Shown here: piece after piece, positions 36,575 to 44,995 of the stretch | Numbering within the stretch: position 1 is the stretch's first letter | Layout of the letters: every line of letters starts with the position of its first letter | NCBI RefSeq assembly: GCF_014648775.1 | Contig: NZ_BMRT01000002.1 | Span: 744,001 to 808,000, forward strand | Source: Streptomyces abikoensis | GTDB taxonomy: Bacteria > Actinomycetota > Actinomycetes > Streptomycetales > Streptomycetaceae | DNA: 64,000 nucleotides | Direction: 5' to 3' | Notes under the pieces: model-generated | Databases searched by the model: none | Seen by the model: the letters and a program-made list of their open reading frames with translations, nothing else | Told to the model about the DNA's origin: nothing | Position numbers and translations under genes: made by a program

Positions 36575-37291
36575 ATGGCAGAGCTCGTCTACCCCCCGGT
36601 GATCGGTATCGCCCGCACCATGTTCAAGGCGCTCGACCTGCGCTTCGACATCCAGGGCAGCGAGCACGTCCCGGCGCGCGGCGGGGCGGTCCTGGTGAGC
36701 AACCACATCGGCTACCTCGACTTCGTCTTCGCCGGGCTGGCCGCCCGGCCCGCCAAGCGGCTGGTGCGCTTCATGGCCAAGGAGTCCGTCTTCCGGCACA
36801 AGGTCTCCGGGCCGCTGATGCGGGCGATGAAGCACATACCCGTCGACCGTGCGGCGGGCATGGACGCCTACAAGCACGCGCTCTCCGCCCTGCGGTCGGG
36901 CGAGGTCATCGGCGTCTTCCCCGAGGCCACGATCTCCACCTCCTTCACCCTGAAGAACTTCAAGTCCGGCGCGGCCCGGCTGGCGCAGGAGGCCGGGGTG
37001 CCGCTGGTGCCGATGGCGCTGTGGGGCACCCAGCGGCTGTGGACCAAGGGCCACAAGCGCGATCTCGGCCGCAACCACATCCCGGTGACCATCCGGGTGG
37101 GCGAGCCCGTGGCCGCCGATCCGGCGGAGCCCGCCGAGCAGGTCACCGAGCGCGTCCGCGCCCGGGTCCAGGACCTCCTGGAGGCCGCCCAGCGCGCCTA
37201 CCCGGTCCGTACGGAGGGCCCCGGCGACAGCTGGTGGATCCCCGCCCACCTCGGCGGCACGGCCCCCGCCCCGGCGATCGCCCGGAGCTGA
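36575..37291 (+). CDS. 1-acyl-glycerol-3-phosphate acyltransferase (PlsC family)
   Basis: ATG at 36575 gives 238 residues. The acyltransferase motifs are present: NHIGYLDF with the catalytic HX4D (His44, Asp49), KESVFRHKVSGPLM, GVFPEATIS (substrate-phosphate motif) and VPLVPMALWG. It would add a second acyl chain to lysophosphatidate at the membrane, an early step of phospholipid synthesis. A helix-forming hydrophobic N-terminus may dip into the membrane. A strong hairpin follows the stop. Confidence 0.9.
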   Translation: MAELVYPPVIGIARTMFKALDLRFDIQGSEHVPARGGAVLVSNHIGYLDFVFAGLAARPAKRLVRFMAKESVFRHKVSGPLMRAMKHIPVDRAAGMDAYKHALSALRSGEVIGVFPEATISTSFTLKNFKSGAARLAQEAGVPLVPMALWGTQRLWTKGHKRDLGRNHIPVTIRVGEPVAADPAEPAEQVTERVRARVQDLLEAAQRAYPVRTEGPGDSWWIPAHLGGTAPAPAIARS

Positions 37292-37308
37292 AGGGCTACG
37301 CCAACAGA

Positions 37309-37342
37309 TGCGGGGTACGTACGTCACCGTACGTACCCCGCA
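37309..37342. terminator. 15-bp perfect hairpin after plsC-like gene
   Basis: TGCGGGGTACGTACG at 37309-37323 pairs perfectly with 37328-37342, with a 4-nt loop. It lies between the convergent acyltransferase and threonine aldolase genes. Confidence 0.85.
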
Positions 37343-37368
37343 CCCTTGGGTACCGGTAGGCCCGACCG

Positions 37369-38460
37369 CTACCGCTTGGCCATTTCCTCCGCGATCGCGG
37401 CGGTGAAGGCGTCGATGTCGGCCTCGGTGGTGTCGAAGGAGCACATCCAGCGGACGTCCCCGGCGGCCTCGTTCCAGAAGTAGAAGCGGTAGCGCTTCTG
37501 GAGGCGCTCGCTCACGTCGTGCGGCAGCCGGGCGAAGACGGCGTTGGACTCCACCGGGTGGAGCACCTCGACGCCCTCGATGCCCCGGACGCCCTCGGCC
37601 AGCCGCGCCGCCATGGCGTTGGCGTGCCCGGCGCTGCGCAGCCACAGGTCGCCGGAGAGCAGCGCCTCGAACTGCACGGAGACGAAGCGCATCTTCGACG
37701 CGAGCTGCATCGACATCTTGCGCAGGTGCTTCATCGCCCGCACCGCGTCCGGGTTGAGGACGACGACGCACTCGCCGAAGACCATGCCGTTCTTGGTGCC
37801 GCCGAAGGAGAGCAGGTCGACCCCGGCGTCCGTGGTGAACGCGCGCAGGGGCAGGCCCAGGGAGGCCGCCGCGTTGGCGATCCGCGAACCGTCCAGGTGG
37901 ACCTTCATGCCCCGCTCGTGGGCGTGGTCGCAGATCTCCCGGATCTCCTCGGGGGTGTAGCAGGTCCCGAGCTCGGTGGTCTGGGTGATCGAGACGATCT
38001 GCGGCTGGGCCCGGTGCTCGTCCTCCCAGCCGAACGCCTCACGGTCGATCAGCTCGGGGGTGAGCTTGCCGTGCTCGGTGGGCACGTGGAGCAGCTTCAG
38101 CCCGCCGACGCGCTCGGGCGCCCCGCACTCGTCGACGTTGATGTGCGCGGAGGAGGCGCAGACGACCGCACCCCATCGCTCGGTCGCGGCCTGCAGGGCG
38201 ACGACGTTGGCCCCCGTGCCGTTGAAGACGGGGAACGCCTGGGCGGTGGGGCCGAAGTGGGCCCGCATCACGTCCTGGAGGTGGGCGGTGTAGTCGTCCT
38301 CGCCGTAGGCGACCTGGTGGCCGCCGTTGGCGAGGGCGAGCGCCGCGAGGATCTCGGGATGCGCGCCCGCGTAGTTGTCGCTGGCGAAGCCGCGCACCTC
38401 GGGGTCGTGCCGGCGTATCGCGTCGGTCGCGGGCGGGGTCACGGTTGCGGGGTCAGCCAC
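37369..38460 (-). CDS. Threonine aldolase / beta-eliminating lyase
   Basis: GTG at 38460 gives 363 residues of a fold-type I PLP enzyme. ASDNYAGAHPEILAAL opens the domain, HLDGSRIANAAASLGLPL carries the PLP-binding Asp, and SFGGTKNGMVFGE holds the Schiff-base lysine Lys223. This is the low-specificity L-threonine aldolase family, which splits threonine into glycine and acetaldehyde. The first 22 nt overlap the end of the SDR gene, so translation is coupled and the two products probably act in one process. Confidence 0.9.
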   Translation of the reverse strand: MADPATVTPPATDAIRRHDPEVRGFASDNYAGAHPEILAALALANGGHQVAYGEDDYTAHLQDVMRAHFGPTAQAFPVFNGTGANVVALQAATERWGAVVCASSAHINVDECGAPERVGGLKLLHVPTEHGKLTPELIDREAFGWEDEHRAQPQIVSITQTTELGTCYTPEEIREICDHAHERGMKVHLDGSRIANAAASLGLPLRAFTTDAGVDLLSFGGTKNGMVFGECVVVLNPDAVRAMKHLRKMSMQLASKMRFVSVQFEALLSGDLWLRSAGHANAMAARLAEGVRGIEGVEVLHPVESNAVFARLPHDVSERLQKRYRFYFWNEAAGDVRWMCSFDTTEADIDAFTAAIAEEMAKR

Positions 38461-39203
38461 TGACGGGTTCCGTTCACTTCCTGGGCGGGCGTGTCCCAGA
38501 CGCCGGCGATGGCCTGGGCCAGGTCCTTGACGTCGGTGAAGCCCGCGAATTTCGCGTTGGGTCGTTCGGCGCGCATCGCGTCGTGCACCAGCGCCTTGAC
38601 CACCAGGACGGTGGCGGCGGCCGGCGGGGCGCCCTCGCCGCCCGCCTTGCGGAAGGAGTCGGCGAGGGCCAGGGTCCAGGCCTCGGCGGCGGCCTTGGCG
38701 GCGGAGTAGGCGGCGTTCCCGGCGGTGGGCTTGCTGGCGCCGGCGGCGCTGATCAGCACGTACCGGCCGTTGCCGCTGCGGGCCAGGGGGGCCTCGAAGG
38801 CCAGGGAGGTGTGCTGGACGGTCTTGATGAGGAGCTTCTCCAGCAGCTCCCAGTCGGCGAGGTCGGTCTCGGCGAAGGTCGCCGAGCCGCGCCAGCCGCC
38901 GACCAGGTGGACCAGGCCGTCGACCCGCCCGAACTCCTTCTCGGTGCGGTCGGCCCAGGCCCGGGCGGCGTCGAGGTCGAGCAGGTCCACGGTGTCGCCG
39001 GTGACGGTGGCGCCGCCGTGGGCGTAGCGGGCGGCGTCCACGGCCTCGGCGAGGCGCGCGGCGTCCGCGTCGGCGGCGACGACGATCGCTCCGGCCTCGG
39101 CGAGCCGCAGCAGGGTCGCCCGGCCGGCCGGGCCGGCCGCTCCGGCCACCGCCACGACGGCACCGTCCAGCGGGCCGCCGTTCCCGTTCGACGGAATGCT
39201 CAT
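38439..39203 (-). CDS. Short-chain dehydrogenase/reductase
   Basis: ATG at 39203 follows a near-perfect AAGGAGGTGA and gives 254 residues. The coenzyme motif is VVAVAGAAGPAGRATLLRL, a variant of the usual TGxxxGxG. The NNAG region is replaced by LVHLVGGWRG, and the catalytic part reads SAAGASKPTAGNAAYSAAKAA with a YxxxK motif. It is an oxidoreductase using NAD(P). It lies between the DUF6421 and threonine aldolase genes in an apparent three-gene operon. Confidence 0.85.
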   Translation of the reverse strand: MSIPSNGNGGPLDGAVVAVAGAAGPAGRATLLRLAEAGAIVVAADADAARLAEAVDAARYAHGGATVTGDTVDLLDLDAARAWADRTEKEFGRVDGLVHLVGGWRGSATFAETDLADWELLEKLLIKTVQHTSLAFEAPLARSGNGRYVLISAAGASKPTAGNAAYSAAKAAAEAWTLALADSFRKAGGEGAPPAAATVLVVKALVHDAMRAERPNAKFAGFTDVKDLAQAIAGVWDTPAQEVNGTRQWLTPQP

Positions 39204-39229
39204 ACCCGTCACCTCCTTCTCGCGCTCGC

Positions 39230-40627
39230 TCACGCGGCCACCTGCTCGGCGCCGGCGGCGGTGATCCCCTTGGTCGAGGCGATCACGCCGCGCAGCTTCT
39301 TGGCAAGGGCCTCGAAGAACATGCTGAGCGGGAATTCGTCCGCGAGCACCTCGTCCACCAGCTTGCGCGGGGGGAGGGAGAGGTCGAGGGCGTCGGGGCC
39401 CTTGGCCCACACGGAGCCGGGGTGCGGCGCGAGGTAGGCCGAGACGAGCTCGTAGGCGGCGAACCAGTGGACGAGCTTGGGCCGGTCGATGCCGTCGCGG
39501 TAGAGCTTCTCGATCTCGCCGCACAGCTGGTTGGTGACCTGCGGGGCACGGTCCCAGTCGATGTGCAGGGTGTTGTCCGTCCAGCGTACGACGTCGTGCT
39601 TGTGGAGGTACGCGAAGAGCAGCTGGCCGCCGAGGCCGTCGTAGTTGCGGACGCGGTCGCCGGTGAGCGGGAAGCGGAACATCCGGTCGAAGAGCACGGC
39701 GTACTGCACGTCACGGCCCTGGGTGTAGCCGTCGGCCTCCAGCTTCACGGCCTCCTTGAAGGCGGTGAGGTCGCAGCGGAGCTCCTCCAGGCCGTACATC
39801 CAGAACGGCTGCCGCTGCTTGATCATGAAGGGGTCGAAGGGCAGGTCGCCGTGGCTGTGGGTGCGGTCGTGGACCATGTCCCACAGGACGAATGCCTCCT
39901 GGCAGCGCTGCTGGTCGTGGAGCATGGCGGCGATGTCGTCGGGGAGCTCCAGCTTGAGGGTCTCCACGGCGGCCGCGGTGACCCGGCGGAAGCGGGCGGC
40001 CTCGCGGTCGCAGAAGATGCCGCCCCAGGTGAAGCGCTCGGGGGCCTCGCGCACGGCGATGGTCTCCGGGAAGAGGACGGCGGAGTTGGTGTCGTAGCCC
40101 GAGGTGAAGTCCTCGAAGGTGATGCCGAGGAACAGCGGGTTGTCGTAGCGGGTGCGCTCGAGCTCGGCGAGCCACTCCGGCCAGACCACGCGCAGCACGA
40201 CCGCCTCGAGGTTGCGGTCGGGGTTGCCGTTCTGCGTGTACATGGGGAAGACGACGAGGTGCTGGAGGCCGTCGGCGCGCTGGGCGGCGGGCTGGAAGGC
40301 CAGCAGAGCCTCCAGGAAGTCCGGCACGCCGAAGCCGCCGTCGGCCCAGCGGCGCAGGTCGGCGACGAGCGCGGCGTGGTACTCCGCGTCGTGCGGCAGG
40401 AGCGGCGAGAGCTGCTCCACCGCGGCTATGACCACCTCGACCTCGGCGCGGACGGCCTCGCCCGGTGGCGCGCCCTCGGCGGCCAGGTCGATCGAGCCGT
40501 CGGCGGACTGCCAGGGCCTGATTGTCTCCACGGCGCTCTTGAGGGCAGCCCAGGCGGGATGCTCGACAACACGATCCACAGACAAAATGTCGGTTTGCGT
40601 TGCCGCCGACGCAAAGATTTCCGTCAC
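39230..40627 (-). CDS. DUF6421 family protein
   Basis: GTG at 40627, preceded by GAGGAGGG, gives 465 residues; a longer frame reaches 40705 but lacks a good site. The protein is soluble, without signal peptide or membrane segments. Its conserved-looking blocks include VVFPMYTQNGNPDRNLEAVV, LWDMVHDRTHSHGDLPFDPF and IKQRQPFWMYGLEELRCDL. The His/Asp-rich middle (WDMVHDRTHSHGD) could bind a metal, but this is only suggestive. The family is restricted to Actinobacteria and has no known reaction. The SDR and threonine aldolase genes follow closely, so a joint pathway is likely. Confidence 0.8.
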   Translation of the reverse strand: MTEIFASAATQTDILSVDRVVEHPAWAALKSAVETIRPWQSADGSIDLAAEGAPPGEAVRAEVEVVIAAVEQLSPLLPHDAEYHAALVADLRRWADGGFGVPDFLEALLAFQPAAQRADGLQHLVVFPMYTQNGNPDRNLEAVVLRVVWPEWLAELERTRYDNPLFLGITFEDFTSGYDTNSAVLFPETIAVREAPERFTWGGIFCDREAARFRRVTAAAVETLKLELPDDIAAMLHDQQRCQEAFVLWDMVHDRTHSHGDLPFDPFMIKQRQPFWMYGLEELRCDLTAFKEAVKLEADGYTQGRDVQYAVLFDRMFRFPLTGDRVRNYDGLGGQLLFAYLHKHDVVRWTDNTLHIDWDRAPQVTNQLCGEIEKLYRDGIDRPKLVHWFAAYELVSAYLAPHPGSVWAKGPDALDLSLPPRKLVDEVLADEFPLSMFFEALAKKLRGVIASTKGITAAGAEQVAA

Positions 40628-40642
40628 GACTAACCCTCCTCT

Positions 40643-40685
40643 GGAGAACCTGGCGTTAAGACACCGTATCCATGCGAGGTTCTCC
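40643..40685. promoter_or_regulatory. Inverted repeat in the DUF6421 leader
   Basis: GGAGAACCT at 40643-40651 and AGGTTCTCC at 40677-40685 are perfect 9-bp complements 25 bp apart, just upstream of the DUF6421 ribosome-binding site. They could be a regulator's half-sites or a 5' leader stem-loop. An AT-rich CATAAATTATC at about 40703-40713 may contain the -10 on the minus strand. Confidence 0.45.
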
Positions 40686-40896
40686 GGCTCAAGAGGTGCA
40701 GCCATAAATTATCCTGCCGACCCCCCGGTGACGCCGCTGTTTTTCCTGTCGGCCTCCCCCGTCCGGGGCATCAGCTCCGATCATCCGCCTCACCGGCCCC
40801 TGCCGCCACCGGGACCGTTCTAGGCGCGTTCCGGCCATCCTCGGGTGGCCGGAACGCCGGCTCCTCGGGTGGCCGTCCCGTCGGCGCCCCGGATGG

Positions 40897-41448
40897 TCAG
40901 CCCGCCAGCTCCTTGACCAGGAGCTCGAACTCCAGGTCGTCGCGCTGCGGCACACCGAAGCGCTCGTCCCCGTAGGGGAAGGGGCTCATCTGACCGGTGC
41001 GCCGGTAGCCGCGGCGCTCGTACCAGGCGATCAGCTCGTCGCGCTGCTTGATCACGGTCATGTGCATGGCCTGGGCGCCCCACTCGGCGCGGGCGACGCG
41101 CTCGGCCTCCGCCATGACGAGCTTGCCCAGGCCGCCGCCCTGGGCGGTGGGCCGGACCGCGAACATGCCGAAGTAGACGTGGTCGCCACGGTGCTCGAGC
41201 TGGCAGCAGGCGAGCAGTTCGCCGTCGCGTTCCGCGATCATCAGCCGGCTGTTCTCGTCGGTGATGACGGCGAGCACGCCCTCGGGGTCGGTCCGCTGGC
41301 CGTCGAGCAGATCGGCCTCGGTCGTCCAGCCGGCCTTGCTCTCCTCGCCCCGGTAGGCCGACTCGACCAGCCGGACGAGCGCCGGCACGTCGTCGGCGGT
41401 CGCGATCCGGAAGTCCGGCGCGGTGATGGGGCGGCTGGCGGTCTCCAT
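40897..41448 (-). CDS. GNAT acetyltransferase
   Basis: ATG at 41448 (METASRPITAPDFRIAT) gives 183 residues; upstream in-frame starts overlap the divergent VOC gene. The acetyl-CoA motif is FGMFAVRPTAQGGGLGKLVMAEAERVA (V-x-P-x-x-Q-x-G-G-G-L-G), followed by IKQRDELIAWYERRGYRRTG. GNAT enzymes acetylate small amines or proteins; the target is unknown. It is divergent from the VOC gene, with about 80 bp between starts. Confidence 0.85.
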   Translation of the reverse strand: METASRPITAPDFRIATADDVPALVRLVESAYRGEESKAGWTTEADLLDGQRTDPEGVLAVITDENSRLMIAERDGELLACCQLEHRGDHVYFGMFAVRPTAQGGGLGKLVMAEAERVARAEWGAQAMHMTVIKQRDELIAWYERRGYRRTGQMSPFPYGDERFGVPQRDDLEFELLVKELAG

Positions 41449-41526
41449 GGGCTCCCTGGTCCTCTCCTGCGGCTTTTCGGGCGTATGAACGACCCTAACG
41501 GAGGGGGTGTGCGTACAGTCGCGGGC

Positions 41527-41919
41527 ATGGTGCATGTTCTGAGCAGCAGGTTGTTACTGAGACCGACCGATCCCGAGCGCTCGCGGCGGTTCTACGGCGA
41601 GACCCTGGGGCTCGCGGTCTACCGGGAGTTCGGCACGGGCCCGGAGCGCGGTGTCGTCTACTTCCTGGGCGGCGGCTTCCTGGAGGTGTCGGGCAGGTCG
41701 CGGACCCCTCCCGCGCCCGGGCTCGAGCTCTGGTTCCAGGTGGCGGACGCGGCGGCGGCGTACGCGGAGTTCCTGGAGCGGGGCGTGGTGGTGCTGGAGC
41801 CGCCGGAGAAGAAGCCGTGGGGGCTCATCGAGATGTGGATCGCGGACCCGGACGGCGTGCGCATCGCGGTGGTGGAGGTGCCGGAGGGGCATCCGATCCG
41901 CTACCGGCCGACGGTCTGA
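41527..41919 (+). CDS. VOC (glyoxalase/bleomycin-resistance-like) protein with an early TTA codon
   Basis: ATG at 41527 gives 130 residues with one VOC beta-alpha-beta pair: RPTDPERSRRFYGETLGLAVYREFG and VADAAAAYAEFLERGVVVLEPPEKKPWGLIEMWIADPDGVRIAVVE. Metal-binding Glu residues typical of the fold are at the expected ends of strands. The family includes dioxygenases, glyoxalases and antibiotic-binding proteins, so the ligand is open. Codon 10 is TTA (41554-41556), so translation should depend on the bldA leucyl-tRNA. Confidence 0.8.
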   Translation: MVHVLSSRLLLRPTDPERSRRFYGETLGLAVYREFGTGPERGVVYFLGGGFLEVSGRSRTPPAPGLELWFQVADAAAAYAEFLERGVVVLEPPEKKPWGLIEMWIADPDGVRIAVVEVPEGHPIRYRPTV

Positions 41920-42106
41920 ACACCTGAGCGTCTTCTCCGTGCGCGCCCTCGGCCCGGCGCACCGCCGTCGCGCACCGGCGCTGCACCGGCGCTGCGCGGG
42001 CGCACGCGGGGGCCTGCGCGTGCCACGGCCGTGCGCCTGTGCGCTCCCGTGTGCGGCCCCCGGCCCGGGCATCCTCCGGAGGTAGGCCCGCGTCGGGAGG
42101 TGTGCC

Positions 42107-42697
42107 GTGCACGGACCGCCGCTTCTCGGCTGGTCGCTGGTCGCGCTGTGCGCCGCCGCGGGCCTGTACTGCCTTCTGCGGGCGCGGCCCGGCGCGGCGG
42201 GGGAGCGCCGGGCCGCGGCCGCGGGGGGCGACGCCGTCATGGCCCTCGGCATGGCGGCCATGGCCGTGCCCGCGGCCGTCCTGGACACCCCGCCGTGGGG
42301 CCACGTGCTCTTCGCGGCGCTGTTCGGGGTGCTGGGGCTGCACGCCCTGACGTCCGCCGGAGCGCCCCCCGGCCTCCGTCGTCTGCACCACGCGGTGGGC
42401 GCCTTCGCGATGGCCTATATGTCCCTCGCCATGGCTGCCGCCCCGGCCGGCGCCCACGCGGGCCACACCGGCGCGGACCGCGCGCCGGCCGGGGCGCCGC
42501 TGCTCACGGGGCTGTTGCTGGTGTACTTCGCGGTGTACGTCGTCCGCACGGTGGCGGGCGTCGTGCCCGTGCCGGCCGGGCCGTCGGTGGCGGGGAACGG
42601 CCCGGTGCGCCCGGGGCCGGACACGGGCGCCGGGCTGATCACGGCGTGCCGGCTGTCGATGGCCATAGGAATGGTGGTCATGCTCCTGACGATGTGA
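42107..42697 (+). CDS. DUF5134 membrane protein
   Basis: GTG at 42107, after GGGAGG, gives 196 residues. Five or six hydrophobic segments are visible (for example LLGWSLVALCAAAGLYCLLR, GHVLFAALFGVLGLHALT and LLLVYFAVYVVRTVAGVVPV). The HHAVGAFAMAYMSLAMA helix with adjacent histidines is characteristic of DUF5134 proteins, and could bind a metal. Such genes are commonly found beside M56 peptidases in Streptomyces, as here. The function is unknown. Confidence 0.8.
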   Translation: MHGPPLLGWSLVALCAAAGLYCLLRARPGAAGERRAAAAGGDAVMALGMAAMAVPAAVLDTPPWGHVLFAALFGVLGLHALTSAGAPPGLRRLHHAVGAFAMAYMSLAMAAAPAGAHAGHTGADRAPAGAPLLTGLLLVYFAVYVVRTVAGVVPVPAGPSVAGNGPVRPGPDTGAGLITACRLSMAIGMVVMLLTM

Positions 42698-42823
42698 CAG
42701 GACGATGTAACAGGCGGTCCGGATGGCAGGCGGTCCGGCGGCCGTCCCCGGGCCACGTGTCCTGTGTCACTTCGGCACGGTGCCCGTATCCGGGCACGGC
42801 ACGGCCCTCATAGGCTGGCACCC

Positions 42824-43765
42824 ATGATGGTCCCGCTCGCGCTGCTGGTCCTCGGCGGCCTGGCCGCGGCGCTGGCGCCGCGTGTGCTGGCACGTGCCGA
42901 CTGGCCCACTCGGGAGCCCGTGCTCGCGCTGCTGGTGTGGCAATGCGTCGTGGCCGCCGTGCTGTTGTGCTGCGCGCTGGCCATGGCGCTGAGCGCCGCC
43001 GCCGCGTGGGAGGCGGTGCGCGGCCATGTGTTCGCGCCCGCGCCGCGCGGGGTGATGGAGGCGTACGCCCTGACCGGGTGCGGCGCCTGGGCCGCACCCC
43101 TGGCCGTCGCCCTCGCCTCCGGGGCGGTCTGGACGGCGGCGATGCTCACCCGCGAGATCCGCACCGCCCGGGCCCGGCGCCGGCGCCGCCGCGCGGACCT
43201 GCTCGTCCGCGCGCCCCTGCTGCCCGGGGAGGAGCGCGGCGCCGAGCGGCTCGTCGTACTGGAGGGCGAGCGCGCCGAGGCGTGGCTGCTGCGGGGCGGC
43301 GCCGCGCCCCGGCTGGTCATCACGACGGCGGCGCTGCGCCGGCTGAAGGGCTCCCAGCTGGACGCGGTCCTCGCCCACGAACAGGGGCACGCCCGCGCCC
43401 GCCACGACTGGCTGCTGCACGTCTCCTCGGCGCTGGCCAACGGCTTTCCGCAGGTGCCGGTGTTCGCGGCCTTCCGCGACCAGATGCACCACCTCGTCGA
43501 GCTGGCCGCCGACGACTCGGCCTCCCGGCGCTTCGGCCGTCTGACGACCGCGCTCGCGCTGGTCGAACTCAACGAGGACCGGGGAGTGTTCGGCCCCTGC
43601 CCGGCCGGTGTCTCGGGACTGCCCGACCGGGTCGACCGCCTCCTGGCCCCCGCGCCCCGGCTGACGGTCCTCCAGCGGTTCCGCCTGACGGCGACGGCGG
43701 CGCTGGTGCCGGTCGTCCCGGTGCTGGTGACGTTCGTACCGGGGCTGAGCGCGCTGGGCGGGTGA
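42824..43765 (+). CDS. M56 family membrane metallopeptidase
   Basis: ATG at 42824 (MMVPLALLVLGG) gives 313 residues. Three N-terminal transmembrane helices precede a cytosolic peptidase part with the HExxH zinc motif in LAHEQGHARARHDWLLH (His185, Glu186, His189), and a last helix near 290-310. The fold is that of BlaR1/MecR1 without the external penicillin-binding sensor. In bacilli and actinobacteria such proteins often cleave BlaI-type repressors, but no blaI gene is adjacent here. A GTGCCCG/CGGGCAC hairpin lies at 42780-42797, just upstream. Confidence 0.85.
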   Translation: MMVPLALLVLGGLAAALAPRVLARADWPTREPVLALLVWQCVVAAVLLCCALAMALSAAAAWEAVRGHVFAPAPRGVMEAYALTGCGAWAAPLAVALASGAVWTAAMLTREIRTARARRRRRRADLLVRAPLLPGEERGAERLVVLEGERAEAWLLRGGAAPRLVITTAALRRLKGSQLDAVLAHEQGHARARHDWLLHVSSALANGFPQVPVFAAFRDQMHHLVELAADDSASRRFGRLTTALALVELNEDRGVFGPCPAGVSGLPDRVDRLLAPAPRLTVLQRFRLTATAALVPVVPVLVTFVPGLSALGG

Positions 43766-43799
43766 GCCGCGGGTGCCCGGGGACTTCACCGACGACGTG

Positions 43800-44237
43800 T
43801 CAGCGGTCTCGCGCGGCCGCGGTGAGGCCGGCGGCGGAGCGGTAGGCGGCCGGGGCGGTCGTCAGGGACCGGGCCAGCGCGAGTGCTCGCCGCTCGGCCG
43901 CGGCGCGGTGGGCGGAGTCGGTGATGGTGGTGAGATCGGCGGGGCGGGCGAAGCCGACGACCCGGCGGATGATCTCGGCGCCACAGAATCCGAGCGTCTC
44001 GGTGAACAACTCGTCGAGGTAGCGCTGCCGTTCGGCCTCCAACGCGGTCGTGGCGGCCCCCGTGAAGAGGGCGGGCGGGTAGCCGTCACCGCCGGCGTGG
44101 TCTCGCCACAGCTGGGTGAAGTGCGTCCGGAAGCCGTCCCAGACCTCTTCGACGGCGGCCAGCAACCAGTCCTGCTGGGCGGCCCGGTCCGGTCCGCGCG
44201 CGCCGGCGGCGAAGTACGGGGTCCTGTCCGCATTTGT
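43800..44237 (-). pseudogene. mtnK: C-terminal remnant of methylthioribose kinase
   Basis: The minus strand is open from 44237 to the stop at 43800 but has no proper start; an in-frame TAA lies at 44238-44240. The roughly 145 residues match the end of S-methyl-5-thioribose kinase: VEEVWDGFRTHFTQLWRDH, YPPALFTGA and ETLGFCGAEIIRRVVGFARP followed by ADLTTITD. Intact MtnK has about 400 residues, so the N-terminal two thirds, with the ATP- and substrate-binding sites, are gone. The break lies directly at the promoter region of the response regulator gene, marking a rearrangement or insertion point. No mtnA is nearby. Confidence 0.8.
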
Positions 44238-44281
44238 TTACGGTCTGAGGAGCGCGGGGGCCTTGTTTGGGAGGATGGAGG

Positions 44282-44995
44282 GTGCCGTTGAGCGCTCGAA
44301 TATTGGTGGTTGAGGATGACGAGAAACAGGCTCGACTGATCCGGATCTATCTGGAAAGGGGAGGAAACGCGGTGCAGGTCGTGGCGGACGGCCGTGCGGC
44401 GCTGGAACGGGCTCGTTCGTCGAGGCCGGATCTCATGGTTCTCGATGTGATGCTGCCGCTGGTCAACGGGCTCGATGTGTGCCGGATTATTCGCGCCGAG
44501 TCGGATGTCCCGATTCTGCTGCTCACCGCGCGCTCGACCGAGGAGGATATGCTCCTCGGCCTTGACCTCGGCGCTGATGATTACCTCACCAAGCCGTACA
44601 GCCCCCGTGAGCTGGCGGCGCGGGTGCGGGTGCTGCTGCGCCGTTCCGGCAGGTCTGGTGGGGTGGCGGAGCCTGTCGTACTGCGGGTGGGTGAGGTGGA
44701 GCTGGACACCGCGCGCTTCGAGATCAGGGCGGCGGGTCGGCTGGTGGCGGTGACCGCGAAGGAGTTCTCGATCCTGGAGGTGCTGGCCCGCGAGCCGGGC
44801 CGGGTCTTTACCCGGGCGCAGATCATCGAGCGGGTCTTCGGTTTTGACCGGGACGTGCTGGAGCGGACCGTGGACGCGCATGTGATGAACCTGCGGCGGA
44901 AGTTGGAGGCGGACCCACAGCGGCCCCGGTACCTGGAGACGGTGTATGGGCGGGGCTACCGTCTCGCGGACGGCTCCGGCCCGGCGCCACCGTGA
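44282..44995 (+). CDS. OmpR-family response regulator
   Basis: GTG at 44282 has GGGAGG 7 nt upstream; TTG 44288 and TTG 44267 are alternatives. About 237 residues comprise a receiver domain (ILVVEDDEKQARL, phosphoacceptor Asp in LDVMLPLVNG, LTARS and DYLTKPYSPRE) and an OmpR winged helix (AVTAKEFSILEVLAREPGRV ... VDAHVMNLRRKLEADPQRPRYLETVYGRGYRL). It should be phosphorylated by the convergent histidine kinase, whose 3' end overlaps it by 40 bp. Its likely targets are the secreted SH3 gene and the ABC operon just downstream. Confidence 0.9.
   Translation: MPLSARILVVEDDEKQARLIRIYLERGGNAVQVVADGRAALERARSSRPDLMVLDVMLPLVNGLDVCRIIRAESDVPILLLTARSTEEDMLLGLDLGADDYLTKPYSPRELAARVRVLLRRSGRSGGVAEPVVLRVGEVELDTARFEIRAAGRLVAVTAKEFSILEVLAREPGRVFTRAQIIERVFGFDRDVLERTVDAHVMNLRRKLEADPQRPRYLETVYGRGYRLADGSGPAPP

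Noticed and set aside
42780..42797. GTGCCCG/CGGGCAC hairpin as a terminator of the DUF5134 gene
   Set aside because: The stem is only 7 bp, far from the DUF5134 stop and close to the M56 start. It may be regulatory or chance, so it is only mentioned under the M56 gene.
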